A DNA stretch of 64,000 nucleotides from Datisca glomerata (taxonomy: Eukaryota > Streptophyta > Magnoliopsida > Cucurbitales > Datiscaceae). A model generated the notes under the pieces. The model made no database searches and had not been told where the DNA came from. It saw only the letters and a program-made list of their open reading frames with translations. This document shows, in pieces, positions 1 through 11,408 of this stretch (position 1 is its first letter; each line of letters begins with the position of its first letter). The stretch is taken from contig QANY01013855.1 in the NCBI GenBank assembly GCA_003255025.1, positions 1,145,524-1,209,523 on the forward strand, read 5' to 3'. The position numbers and the translations under genes are program-made.

Positions 1-788
1 GGGGCCTCCGTTACTTCATTTGGATAACAATATGGACAGCCTGGGAGCCTTGTAAGAGTTTTAGACCCTAACTATGGATATTTAGACAACCTTAAAGCTT
101 CTCATAATGAGCAATAAAAACCAAATTCTAGGGTCTCCCAATTGTGTTAGGTTGGTCATGTTGAACATTTATGTGGTACTTGATATTTTCAATAATTTGT
201 TTTCAATTTTTTTGAATCGAGTTATCATCATCATCATGTCATCATCATCATCATCATCATCATGGTCGTCATCATCCTCATCATCATCCTCATTATCACT
301 CTCATCATCATCATCATTATCACCACCGTAAATGTATCTTTTTCATCGTTACATTCATCGTTGATTACTATTGTTATTATTTTGGCATACAAGTACAGTA
401 AATGTTTTGGGGTGAATCTTATTTTCCTCCATCTCTTAGAATTGTCATTAACTCCATCCATCAACGTTTTTTTAAACTCATGATTTGTATATAATTCTTC
501 ATTCTATGCATCATAATTTTCATTATTTCTTTTGTGCATTATAAGTATAACTTTTGCATGCATCATAGGTTCATCATTTGTTTCATTATTTTATATGATT
601 TATTTACCTTTCATGCATTGAAATTTCTTTCATTCCTTCACGCATTATAGTTTCTTTCTTTCCCTCATGCATATGCTAATGTAGTTTTTTTTTTTCATTT
701 TAAAAAATGAATTAAAATGACAGAGAAAAATAAAACATATTGGGTGTGCCACCACTATCCTTAAAGAGCATAATCTCAAGCTAGAATC
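1..788. other. Non-coding flank and leader upstream of the gypsy-1 gag
   Basis: No gene is recognised here. The last roughly 250 bases, just before the ATG at 789, resemble the spacer between the upstream ORF and gag of gypsy-3 (minus strand, about 51,247 to 50,990): both are T-rich and both end in a similar short stretch before Met-Asp-Glu-Gln-Glu. This part is therefore probably gypsy-1 leader. The first 220 bases match nothing else that I can see in the window. Confidence 0.4.
223..327. repeat. Imperfect (ATC)n microsatellite
   Basis: A run of ATC/TCA triplets with scattered changes. It creates spurious serine-rich (+) and methionine-rich (-) reading frames that are not genes. Confidence 0.9.
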
Positions 789-2430
789 ATGGATGAACAA
801 GAAAAGGCAATCACAAGAGATAATGAAACAAGAAATTTGGGAATTGAAAGAACAAATGGCTAGAATCCTAAAACTTCTTGCCACCAACAAAAGAAAAACA
901 TGTCTTGAAATTCTGTAAAAGGGCTCCATCACCACGAGATCAACGTCGACACTCCATTTTACCCTCCTAGATTCACTCCATTCTCCCAATGTCATCAGAC
1001 AGACCAATTCCATGCTCCATCAATACCAAAAAATGTGCAGCACTACATGTTTCTAAGTCCCCAAGAATTGATGGATTAAAAAAATTGGGTACGGTACCCC
1101 AACAGTGGCACCCGACCACAATCAAGTTTTTAACTCACAAAGAGAACATGATAATGAGTGAATCATCATACCTGATGTCGATGACCTAAAAGAACAGAAG
1201 CTCATTATCAAACCAAGCGAAATTCCATTGATAAGTGATAAGTTGGATTTTTGAAGAGAAATTGCGTGCTATTGAAGGAACATATGCATACGATACCATT
1301 GATGCCACCCAATTATGTCTGGTCCTAGATATAACCATCCCTCACAAATTCAAACTTCATGAGTTTGAAATGTATGATGTCAGTACATGCCTGAGGAGTC
1401 ATCTTATTGTGTATTGCAGAAAAATGACTATATGCAAACATGATGATAAGTTGTTGATCCATTTTTTTCTCAAGACAGTTTGATTGGGGGCTTCATCTCG
1501 TTGGCACATCCAGTTGGATGGTCAACATATTCAGAGATGTAAAGACTAAGCTAACACTTTTTTGAGATAATACAAGTACAATATTGACATGACTTCTAAT
1601 TATTTTGATATGTAATGGTTAAAAAAGCATACTGAAAGCTTTAAGGAATATGCTCGAAGGTGGATGGAATTAGCTGCTCAAGTATAACCTAGCTTGTTAA
1701 TAAATAACTGGAATGTTCATCAATATCTTGAGGTCTTCATGATAGAATGATTGGAAATGCTCCAAGTGACTTTTATGATATTATAGTCATTAGTGAAAAA
1801 ATAGAATGTGCGATAAAAAGTGGTAGAATTCTAGGAGCTCTGTTAGATGCATCCTTTACAGAAAATGGGTTGCCGTTGAAATGAAAAGAAGGAGAGGTAC
1901 AGACGATCAATTTTGGGTACCCATCACAAGCTGTGAACCCCCAATCATGCCTTTCAAAATACATTGAATGACCCAAATCCGTGACATCATGTGTGGAAAA
2001 TACCCCATAAGTGCCTTGAAATTATCATTCTCAACAACCAACATTTCAAAATAACCCAAAATCTTATTTAGACCACGAACTCACCAGTAAAATGTTGGTC
2101 GAGTTGACCAGCCTCAAAAGGGAAATCGAAATAACCAACGATTCGTCCAATACAACTAATTTTGATGTCCTATACGAAATTATAACCACAATTAATATAG
2201 AACAACCAGTTGGTGTTAGTCCTTTACAAGCCTCTCCCGCCACCATAAAAATTGCACAAAGTTTGAAGCTAGAGTTCAGATGTTAATCAGAGTCAGTTGA
2301 CTAAACTTCAAGAAACCTGATGACAACTAATAACTAGCCCCAACTCTCCACTAAAGCATGGGAATGCCATGGAAAATTTTGTGGAACGTATCTCTTCATG
2401 TGATAATGGAACAACTTGATGCGGTGAATG
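789..2430 (+). pseudogene. Ty3/gypsy gag remnant (gypsy-1)
   Basis: Starts Met-Asp-Glu-Gln-Glu, like the intact gag at 50,989-48,455 (-). The clearest stretch is 1235-1483, where residues such as LRAIEG, TIDATQLCL, IPHKFKL and DDKLLIHFF match that gag closely. More matches follow in changing frames: EYARRW near 1650, MIGNAP near 1750, QQPTFQNNP near 2030-2055, and RVQMLI with NFKKP near 2270-2320. Stops and frameshifts are frequent, so no capsid protein can be made. The homology ends near 2430. In an intact element this protein would form the virus-like particle that packages the RNA. Confidence 0.8.
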
Positions 2431-4100
2431 TTTTAATAGTTGCAATATATCAATGTTTTCCCATATCATTGTTGTCCTGACTATAAGTTCAATAATTGAG
2501 ATATCACTGAATTGTCAGTGCTTCTTAGGGACCTTCAAGAGTGACAAACTAATGTCAAATTCCTCATAGTTCTACCTAATATCTCTGAAAATTTTGTCAT
2601 ACATCTTCAATTCTAATTTTTTATCCTATTAACGTTTCTGGTCATTTCAAAGTTAACTAATGCATTTCCAAGTTCTTCTTTCATTGACGTCATAATCTTG
2701 CATCTCTCTCATTTTTTTTCCTTTCACCCAACAAACCAACTTTAACTAGGAATGATGATTTTGAGAATAAATGCATAAGCAGTATCAAATATAGCTTTGA
2801 CGATCTTATCTTCAGTGAGAGACAAATAAAAGTGAAAATAGTCTTTTTTTATTATGTATAAAGACATTGCACAAAGGTGTTATCCTTATCTGAGGTCATG
2901 TTCTTGTTGAATTTACTTCTTATTGGAAATGATGGAGAGGCCTTCTTTCTGCAATTCCAAACCCTTTTATCCATTGCAAACCCAATTGAGCCTAAAAAGA
3001 ATCTTCATTTCATGACACCCAGCCAATGATCACTCCCTACACTAGAGAAATTATTATTTTTATCAATATATATGTCTTAAAAGGTGAAAAGTTTCTCAAA
3101 CTGGCGTAAAAGAAAAGACAAAGGAAAATAAATAAATAAAAAATATAGCAAATGCAAAAAAAGTCAAAACCAAGTGAGCCTTGTGATTTTTTTTAGATTG
3201 TCCTCTTACTTTAAAGGAAATTTGTTCAACAAAAAATTATAAATTTATTTTCCTATATGATGGTAATTTGTTGCAAAAAGTTCATGTACAACTATCCAAT
3301 TTTGGTTTCTCATGATAAAATGCCAAAACCCACACTGAGACAAACTTTATTTGGAAAAATTCTCAACGGATCATTCGTTTAGGCATGTCATTTTCAGATG
3401 AGTTTTGAGCCTTTGATATCCTTTCTTTTGACAGCCTAAAAATCCTAGCCTACATTATAACCCAAATGAAAGTCCTCTCCGAAACAAGAAGATCTATTTA
3501 TAATAAGAGTATGGATTTAAATAAGGTAATGCATCAATATATATCTGTCATGAGCAAGACATCACCTCTCAAAAGAAGAAAAAGAGAAAATAAGAAGAAG
3601 AGAAAAAGGAAAAGGAAAAGAAGGAAATGGTGATTACTATGAGTGAGAAAAATAGTAAATGAAATGCTTTAATTCTCAAAATAGTCGTTCTGAGACTGGG
3701 AAAATTTTATTCCACAATATGTTCTCCATTTCTTTCCTCCAACATCTAGACCATGTAGATGACATTGCAAATTACTCTTGATATTACTTAAGAACATAAC
3801 TTTTGGCACAAAAAGAAGTTTGGGGGCATGGTGAAAACTTGGAAAGGTACCATAGAAAAAAAGAGTTACAGGTCATGGTGAAAACTTGAAAGGGCATCAT
3901 TGGCCAAAGAAAATAGGAGGAACAAATGTCAACATGTACATATATAAGACAGTTTGAAGTTATCTAAAAATACGTCATGAACAAGAAGGGGAATGTAGCT
4001 ACAGAACTATGATACGTACAAGTGAAGAGAATCAGATGAACAAATGGGAAATCATTTATTTTTTACCATTGGCAAAAAGATGAATGCTAGGGCATGATCC
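2431..4100. other. Decayed interior of gypsy-1, no coding sequence recognised
   Basis: No pol motif (protease, RT, RNase H or integrase) is found in any frame. The stretch contains AT-rich sequence and a purine-rich tract near 3573-3645. It lies where pol should be, so most of pol has been deleted. Confidence 0.5.
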
Positions 4101-4624
4101 AGTACAAAGGGCACACCACTTTCTCTATCATATGCTCAATGTCTCATGTTAAGCTATTATCCTAGTCCAAACGACTGTTCCAAAGGATGATGGGGGTGAC
4201 TACAATGACCTATTAAAAAAATCATCATAAGATTCTTTGAAGTGCTCACAGTCATGCATATTGTTCACACTATGATGGTCATCCTACTTCTATTATAAGT
4301 CAAGAATTTCATCAACATGCATCATACTAGCTGCTTCGGTTTCAAACTATTAAGAGCATCCATTTAAAATCAAAGACCACGTTAGTCAACTTTTAAAAAT
4401 CTTCAAATAATTTTCTTATAAATGTTCATGATCATGCATAACATGCATTCAAAATCAATATCTTGCAATGCATAGACATGCATCACATTAGTTTTTTTGA
4501 TACAATTCAAGTCCATGAATCATTTAGTGATATTCTTTCAAAATCCACGCATAAATTTCCACATTTAAAGCTTGCATTAATTTAGCTTTTGTTGTTCTAT
4601 GAGACTTGCATAAGTCAACTTCAA
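4100..4624 (+). other. 3' UTR of gypsy-1
   Basis: Aligns with the reverse complement of about 42,770-43,100 in gypsy-3, for example the shared block ending TGCATAAGTCAACTTCAACA just before the tandem array in both elements. It is non-coding and marks the conserved 3' end of this family. Confidence 0.7.
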
Positions 4625-6030
4625 CATCTATTAATCCAGTTAAATCGAACTCAAATTAAATCGAGGTCGAAGCCTGTTCCAAATTCATTTCCTATTCAAA
4701 TATCTTTGGTTAAATCAAACCCAATTTTATTGCGGTCGAAGCCCGGTCTCAGCATCTGGTCCATTTTAAAATATTCGGTTAAATCAAACTCGAATTGAGT
4801 CGAGGTCGAAACTTCTTCCAGGTCCGTTTCCCTTTCAAATATCTTTGGCTAAATCGAACTCGACTTTGTCGCGGTCGAAGCCCGGTGTCAGTGTTTGATC
4901 CATTTCAAAATATCTGATTAAATCAAACCCGAATTAAGTCAAAATCAAAGCCTGTTCCAGGTCCATTTCCCTTTCAAATGTCTTTGGTTAAATTGAACCC
5001 AACTTTGTCACGGTCAAGGCCCGATGTCAGCACCTGGTCCATTTCAAAATATCTGGTTAAATCAAACCTGAATTTTGTCAAGGTCGAAGCCTGTTCTAAA
5101 TCTGTTTCCCTTTCAAATATCTTTGGTTAAATCAAACCTAATGTTTTCGTGGTCGAAAACCGATGTCAGCCTCTGGTCCATTTCAAAATATCTTGTTAAA
5201 TCGAACCTAGATTGAGTTAACGTCGAAGCCTATTCCAGGTCCATTTCTCTTTCAAATATTTTTTATTAAATCAAACCTAACTTTGTAGCGGTTGAAGTCC
5301 GGTGTCAGCGCCCAGCCATTTCAAAATATCTGGTTAAATCGAACTCGAATTGAGTCGAGGTCGAAACCTGTTCCAAGTCCATTTCCCTTTCAATTATCAT
5401 TGGTTAGATCAAACCCAACTTTGTCATGGTCGAAGCCCGATGTCAGCGCCTGGTCCATTTCAGAATATCCGGTTAATTCGAACCTGAATTGAGTCGAGGT
5501 CAAAGCCTGTCCCAGGTCCATTTCCATTTCAAATATCTTTGGTTAAATCAAAATCGATTTTGTCACGGTTGAAGCCTGATGTCAGCCCCTGATCCATTTC
5601 CAAATATCTAGTTAAATCAAACCCGAATTGAGTCGAGGTTGAAGCCTGTTCCAGGTCCGTTTCCCTTTCAAATATCTTTTGTTAAATCGAACCTGACTTT
5701 GTCGCGGTCGAAACCCGATGTCAGCGCCTAGTCCATTTTAAAATATCCGGTTAAATCGAACCCGAATTGAGTCGAGGTCAAAGCATGTTCAGGTTCGTTT
5801 CCCTTTCAAATATCTTTGGTTAAATCGAACCTGACTTTTTCGCGGTCGAAGCCCGGTGTCAGCGCTTGATCCATTTCAAAACATCTGGTTAAATCGAATC
5901 CGAATTGAGTTCTAGTTCGAATCCTGTTCTTGGTCCGTTTCCCTTCCAAATATCTTCAGTTAAATCGAACCTCACTTTGTCGCGGTCGAAGCTTGCTGTT
6001 AACGCCTGGTCCATTTCAATAAATATAGTT
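4625..6030 (+). repeat. Tandem array, about 10 units of roughly 140 bp (two 70-bp half-units)
   Basis: The anchor TCCATTTCAAAATATC recurs near 4900, 5037, 5177, 5307, 5456, 5595, 5732, 5871 and 6009, a period of about 140 bp. Each unit holds two related halves that share GGTTAAATCGAACC. One half continues with GAATTGAGTCGAGGTCGAAG, the other with GACTTTGTCGCGGTCGAAG. The array lies between the 3' UTR and the LTR of gypsy-1. The same repeat, inverted, occurs at 42,290-42,760 in gypsy-3, so it belongs to the element family. Confidence 0.9.
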
Positions 6031-6044
6031 AAATAATTTTTCTT

Positions 6045-6983
6045 TCAATTTTTTTCATCCTTTATTTATTTATATATTATTATTATTATTATTATTAGTA
6101 TTTTATATTATTTATTAAAAAAAGGAAAAAGGAAAAAGCAACATAGGAGCTGCTTACATGTNTTTACTCTATGTCTTACATGTATTAGTTTTCATACATG
6201 CTTTATAAATGCTCTCAACTTTTCGCATTTCTTATCATTTTACATCCTACAATAATTTATCATTCTAACTTTATCTTATTCATTTTTTTACTTCCTTTTT
6301 TGTAGTTATTAATAATTTTTTTACATATTTATTTATGTAGCACTCTTATATTATTTTGTTTAAAATGTGATTCTTGTCTCATTTCTCTATCATTAGAATT
6401 AATGTTTGAATATGTATAGATTGAATCTTTAGCAATTAGATCTAGTTTTCGTTAATTTCATTATTCAATTTTTACTAAAAAAAATGCAATGACGGACTTT
6501 GAGATTTTTAGAATACCAAATTTCTTGAAATACCAAGGTGAGGAATTATTTTTGGGATAGCGAGAATAACTCCAATAATGTTTGATTTTATAAAAATAAT
6601 AGAATACAAAAAATAATTTTCAATGGTCTTTGTAACACCCATTAAATGTCATTTATTTTGTTCATTTTTATGACGCAAAATCTATTAAATGAGACATTTA
6701 AAAATGAATTTCTTCAACCTTGTTTCTTAAAATATAACTTGGATATAATTCGATTAAATTTGATAATCGTTTTAACAATGGGTGTTGTGAGGTGTTAATA
6801 CATTCCTCACACGCAAATGACTCCCGGACCAACTTTGAGTTTTCATAGACCAAATTTTTTTTTAAAATTTTTAAATTTGGTGACCAATCAAGCCCTAAAA
6901 ATGATTGGTGGTGAAGACAAATCTTTTTTTCAAAACTGATTTTTCAATCGCCGCTCTGCGTTGCAAGCACGTTGCGACAACTT
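6045..6983 (+). repeat. gypsy-1 LTR, 3' portion only
   Basis: Aligns with the reverse complement of 41,256-40,270, the 3' LTR of gypsy-3, including the (ATT)n tract near 6060-6110 and the terminal CGTTGCGAC. The LTR start (TGTAGATACC in gypsy-3), its TATA region and the polypurine tract are missing. The tandem array is joined directly to the middle of the LTR. One unresolved base lies at 6162. Confidence 0.75.
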
Positions 6984-7252
6984 AGCGAACTATTAGTTAG
7001 TTTAGCTAGTTAGTTAATGATGATCACAGTAATTCTTATGATAGTAGAGCTCATTGTGATGCTCATGTTAGTGCAACAGTTTAGCAAACTATTAGTTAGT
7101 TAAGCTAGTTAGTTAGTCGAGCCTATTATGCTTCAAACTATATTAATATATATTACTGTAATGTGTATAGTTTTGTCAATTAATGAGAATTCGTTTTGCC
7201 TTTTATTGAACACTCTCCCTCCATCTCTCTCTCTCTCTCTCTTCGATTCTCA
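6984..7252 (+). repeat. copia-1 5' LTR, truncated at its start
   Basis: Matches the 3' LTRs at 11,409 and 53,086: ATGATGATCAC, AGTTAGTTAGTCGAGCC, a (CT)n tract near 7222-7242, and the end TTCTCA at 7252. The expected start, TGATAGTGAAGC, is lost at the gypsy-1 junction. Confidence 0.85.
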
Positions 7253-7255
7253 TCT

Positions 7256-7267
7256 TGGTATCAGAGC
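7256..7267 (+). promoter_or_regulatory. Primer binding site of copia-1 (initiator Met tRNA type)
   Basis: TGGTATCAGAGC, three bases after the LTR end. This is the usual plant copia PBS, complementary to the 3' end of initiator methionine tRNA, and it fixes the LTR boundary. Confidence 0.9.
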
Positions 7268-7283
7268 TAGCTTCCTCCTAACA

Positions 7284-7894
7284 ATGGTGTCTACTGAATC
7301 TAACACCTCAAACACAACCTCAACATGGTCTGTGCACTCCAAGTAATACTTCAAATTCTTCTCTGCAAATATCTTATTCTTTATCGAGTAGCCTAATTCC
7401 TACAACGATCAAGCTTGATCAAGGAAATTACATATTCTGGAGATCACATGTTCTGTCAACAGCTCAAGCTTTTGGACGAAAAGGTTTCCTTTTTGGTACA
7501 AGCATATGTCCTGCTTAATGCATAACGAGCACTGTTACCAAGAGCACCAACTCAGCTGCTGTCACCAACACAACGTCAACATAGTATGTCCAAACCTTTG
7601 ATCTTGAATTTATTCTTAGGAAGAGAAGTGGTCAATTCTTGATGAGTTGGTTAAAATCTTCAATCTAAGATTTTACAGCTTAGATTTCAGCTTCAAACTA
7701 TAAATAAACGAGCAATGAACATTAATGATTACATACTAAAAATGCGTGTTGTTGATGACAATCTTGCTGCTTCTGGAGAAGTAGTAAGTGATGAGGACCT
7801 TTTGCTCTATATTTTGGGAGGATCACCAGCTGGATATGACTCTATTGTAGTGAATTTAACTCCAAGACATTATCTTGCTCTTACCCTTGTAATC
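7284..7894 (+). pseudogene. copia-1 gag remnant
   Basis: The ATG at 7284 opens a Ser/Thr/Asn-rich N-terminus. A frame change then leads to the copia gag core near 7395-7500 (LDQGNYIFWRSHVLS and FLFGTS). The C-terminal part at 7715-7894 reads MNINDYILKMRVVDDNLAASG and YILGGSPAGYDSIVVNL, typical of copia gag. The CCHC zinc knuckle seen in copia-2 at 37,340-37,381 is deleted. Stops and frameshifts make it non-functional. Confidence 0.8.
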
Positions 7895-8020
7895 TTCCTT
7901 CTGTTGTAGATTGTTTGGATTTGCTGTAACATGGTGTGTTGCACCACTATCCATATACCAGGCATCATCTTCAAATGATACTGATGATGTTACATAAGTT
8001 GAGGCTCTTGGCAATGGTGA
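7895..8020 (-). other. Inverted segment inside copia-1 carrying the protease active site
   Basis: This block is the reverse complement of the matching part of copia-2 (about 37,465-37,586), while sequence on both sides is in the normal orientation. Read on the minus strand it encodes DSGATHH at 7931-7951, the aspartic protease active site that copia-2 carries at 37,533-37,553 on the plus strand. The protease of copia-1 is therefore physically reversed. The edges are accurate to about 10 bases. Confidence 0.85.
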
Positions 8021-9750
8021 GTCTTTAAACATCTCTCACATTGGTAAGTCCATTTTGAATACCTATACGGTGTCACTCACCATAAAATCAAATCTTATGT
8101 GTCCCTTCTATCACTAAAAACTTTTTAAGTGTTTCCTAAATTTTTAAAGATAATGATATACTAATTGAGTTTGATTTCTTATTTTGCTTCATAAAGGACA
8201 AGACTACAGGGAAGGTACTTCTGCAGGGCACCCTTAGAGATTGGTTGTATCACTTTTTACTACCTAAAGTTCACTCAAAGCTGAAGCCTTTAGAGTCTTC
8301 TGCATATCTGTCCATAAATAAGGCTGCTTTGTCAAGTAATTCAACCACAAATACTTCTTTTCATTCTATAAAAGTTCCAAATTCTGTTGCTAATACTTTG
8401 AGTGTGTCTAAGTTCAACGTCTCTACTGTTTCTAGTCATTTTGCTCCTGCTTCATATAGTTGGAATACTAATATAGCTGGTAATATTCTGAATTCTAAAA
8501 AGAAAAAGTGTTTGGAAAATACTTGGCATAGAAGGCTTGTACATCATTCAAGCTCTATTCTTCATAAAGTTTGTCAACAAAACAGTCTCAATCTACCTTT
8601 GTCTAAACATTTGCATTTCTGTGATGCTTGTCAACATGGTAAATTGCATCAAAACAGTTTTCCCTTATCTTTAACATGAGCAGCAAGACTTTTTTACCTA
8701 ATTCATTCTGATTTGTGGGGGCTGTCTTCTATTTTATCAAATTCTATTTTTAGGTATTATATAACTTTTGTTGATAATCATATCAGGTTTACATTGGTTT
8801 ATCAATTGAAATTGAAATCTGACACTAAGTCTCTAGTTACTCAATTCATAACCTATATTGAGAGATACTTTGAAACCAAAATCAAAACCTTTCAAACTGA
8901 TTTTGGGGGAGAATTCAGACCTCTTGTTGCTTTGTTTTAGCAATTAGGGATTGTATTTCAACACTCATGTCCTCACACTCACCAAAAAAATGGTAGAGTT
9001 GAGAGAAAACATAAGGATATTGTAGAAAAGGGATTGACCTTACTAGTTGAATATGTTCTTCCTTTTAAATTCTGGTGAGACTCATTTCATACCTCTATCT
9101 ATATAATCAACAGAGTTCCTACCCTAATTCTATCAAATAAGTCACTTTTAAAGCCATTATTCACAAAGCACCATATTTTCACATGCTAATGGTGTTTTGT
9201 TACTCTTGTTTTCCACTTACTAGACACTACAATAAGCATAAAGTTCAATGTCATAGTGTTAAATGTGTGTTTCTTGGTTACAGTGATCATCATAAAGATT
9301 ATAGATGCTTAGACCCCACATCTAACAAAGTTTATATTGCTAGGAATGTCTCGTTTAATGAATCAGAATATTCATACCTATAACTGGTTCAAAACTCCAC
9401 TTCTATTTCAACTCAATATCAGAATTCTACTATCTAAAATTCTTGGTTTTTTCTCATTTCTCTTCTCTACTAGAGAAATTGTTAACTTCAGGTCATTAGT
9501 GAATAAGTGATAGAAAGTCATCACCATTATTACAACCTGCAGTTACTACTGATTCTCAGTTTGAATAGTCCTCTCCAAATCAACTCAGGTATATTTCTTC
9601 TTCTCCACAAGCACCTAGCAATACTTCTATTGATTATGTAACCACCGATTCCTATCTTTTTTATTAAAACTCAATCTAATTTAGAAACCATTTCTGAGTC
9701 TCATGCTTCCTTAGAAAATCAAATTTCACACAATTCATCTACTTTTCCTA
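8021..9750 (+). pseudogene. copia-1 integrase region remnant
   Basis: Contains the pre-integrase zinc-binding domain around 8523-8670 (WHRRLVHHSSS, then CDACQHGKLHQNSF) and the integrase core at 8713-8940 (YITFVDNHIRFTLVY and QTDFGGEF). It continues near 8950-9380 with GRVERKHKDIVEKGL and VFLGYSDHHKDYRCLDP. Copia-2 has the same order. In-frame stops lie near 8679, 8940 and 9077. The product would have joined element DNA to the genome, but it is not functional here. Confidence 0.8.
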
Positions 9751-9879
9751 CTCCACCAATCTCTTTTGAACCCTTCTCCACAAAATCAACCCATCTAATG
9801 CTCACAAGATCAAAATTAGGGATATTCAAACCTGAACCTTTTCTAACTGACACTTTTGGTATTTAATCTGAACCTACTT

Positions 9880-11310
9880 TTGTGAAACTTGCTTTAAAGG
9901 ATCTCAATTGGCATGCTGCCATGAATGAAGAATTTCAGGCTCTTATCAGAAATAATACTTGGTAGTTAGTTCCATACACTTCTGATATGAATGTTGTTAC
10001 AAACAAGTATGTTTTTAGGATTAAGTATAAGACCGATGGTACATTTAGCAAGTATAAGACACAGTTGGTTGTTAAAGGCTTTCAACAGACACCTGGATTG
10101 GATTTCTTTAAAACTTTTAGTCCTATTATCAAACCCTCTACTGTTAGGATTATGTTAACCTTAGCTGTGTTTTTGGTTGAGAAATTTAGCAGATTGACAT
10201 AAACAATGCCTTCTTAAATGGTGATTTACATGAAGTAGTCTATATGAGCCAGCCACCTCGTTTTATTAGTCATGAGTTTCCAAGTCATGTATGAAAACTT
10301 AATAGAGCCATTTATGGCCTTAAAAAGGCTCCAAGCACCTAGTTTGCTAAACTTCAAGCTGAGATGCAATGGGGTTTTCTAAACTCCAAATCTGACTCAT
10401 CGCTATTATATTATCGATCTAATGCTGACTTTATCATGGTGTGCGTATATGTGGGTGACATTCTAATCACATGTACCAGCTCAAAACTTATCAACAAAGT
10501 TAGTATTGATTTGAACAACAAATATGCTCTAAAGATGCTTGGACCTCTTCACGTTTATCTTGGTTTCGAAGCTTATAGAGATCAGTCAGGTATCTACCTC
10601 ACTCAATCCAAGTATATACTAGATTTGTTATGAAAAATCAGCATGATAAATGCTAAGCCATGCTCCACACCTATGTGTTCTCAGTCAAGCTTTCCTCTAC
10701 TAGTGGCAGTTCATTCAGTGATCCTTCTATATACAGAAGCATTATTAGTGTTTTTTAATACCTAACAATGACCAGACCCGATATTGCCTTCTCCATCAAT
10801 AAATTAAGTCAATTTCTCAAATCTCTTACTTCAGATCATTGGAAGGCCTGCAAGCAGGTTCTAAGGTATCTAAAAGGTACTCTAGAATTCAGTTTACACT
10901 TTCAACCTAGTGTATATCTCTCCGTTGTTGGGTTTACTTATGCTGACTGGGCTAGTTGCTTGGATGATAAAAGATCTACTAGTGGTTACTACATTTTTCT
11001 AGGGGGAAATCCTATTATCTAGAGCTCCAAAAAGAAATATGTGGTTGCTCGTTCAAGTGCAGAATCTGACTACAGATCCTTGGCCTCTACTGCTACTGAG
11101 CTAATGTGGATAGAATCTTTGTTTTCTGAATTAAAATTTCCTATTTCAACTTGTCCAATATTGTGGTGTGATAACATTAGTGCAGGTTTACTTGCCTCTA
11201 ATCCTATTTTTCACTCAAAGACAAAGTACATAGAGTTGAATGTCCATTTTATTCGGGAAAAAGTACTTGCTAAAAAGCTTATTGTCAAATATATTTCCAC
11301 TGGTTTTTAG
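9880..11310 (+). pseudogene. copia-1 reverse transcriptase and RNase H remnant
   Basis: RT starts near 9890 (WHAAMNEEFQAL, VVKGFQQTPGLDFFKTFSP). Its catalytic box reads YVGD at 10,448-10,459 where YVDD is expected, so the first catalytic aspartate is glycine. RNase H at 10,768-11,310 shows TRPDIAFSINKLSQFL, TYADWASCLDDKRSTSGYY, RSSAESDYRSLA and WCDNISAGLLA. Stops lie near 10,200, 10,633 and 11,022. Copia-2 carries the same YVGD, so the change is shared and not private to this copy. Confidence 0.85.
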
Positions 11311-11397
11311 ATAGCATACATTCTTACCAAGCCCCTACCTCAACAGAAGTTTGAAGTTCTAAGGTTCAAGCTCAAGGTCCAATCTTCTCCCTTTTTC

Positions 11398-11408
11398 TTG
11401 AGGGGGAA
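11398..11408 (+). promoter_or_regulatory. Polypurine tract of copia-1
   Basis: TTGAGGGGGAA lies directly before the 3' LTR start TGATAGTGAAGC. It is the plus-strand priming site and matches TTGAAGGGGAA at 53,075-53,085 in copia-2. Confidence 0.85.

Larger units (their letters stand above)
530..6983 (+). mobile_element. gypsy-1: internally deleted Tat/Ogre-like Ty3/gypsy element
   Basis: A decayed relative of gypsy-3 in the opposite orientation. It keeps a gag remnant (789 to about 2430), a 3' UTR (about 4100-4620), a tandem array (about 4625-6030) and the 3' portion of an LTR (about 6045-6983). Each part aligns, in order, with the reverse complement of 50,989-48,900, 43,100-42,770, 42,760-42,290 and 41,256-40,270. 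The pol genes are absent and the 5' end is not found. The LTR end, about 30 bases of CGC- and ACGTTGCGAC-rich sequence, matches the start of gypsy-3 at 40,270. The element end abuts the truncated 5' LTR of copia-1, which suggests that it inserted into that LTR. Confidence 0.75.

Noticed and set aside
107..483. Serine-rich and methionine-rich open frames on both strands
   Set aside because: They are translations of the (ATC)n microsatellite.
4625..6030. CRISPR-like regular repeats
   Set aside because: The repeats are contiguous tandem units without unique spacers, in plant DNA, and are shared with an LTR element.
7256..7267. tRNA gene signal near the copia LTR
   Set aside because: Only the 12-base primer-binding complement is present, with no tRNA body. 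The same holds at 26,705-26,717.
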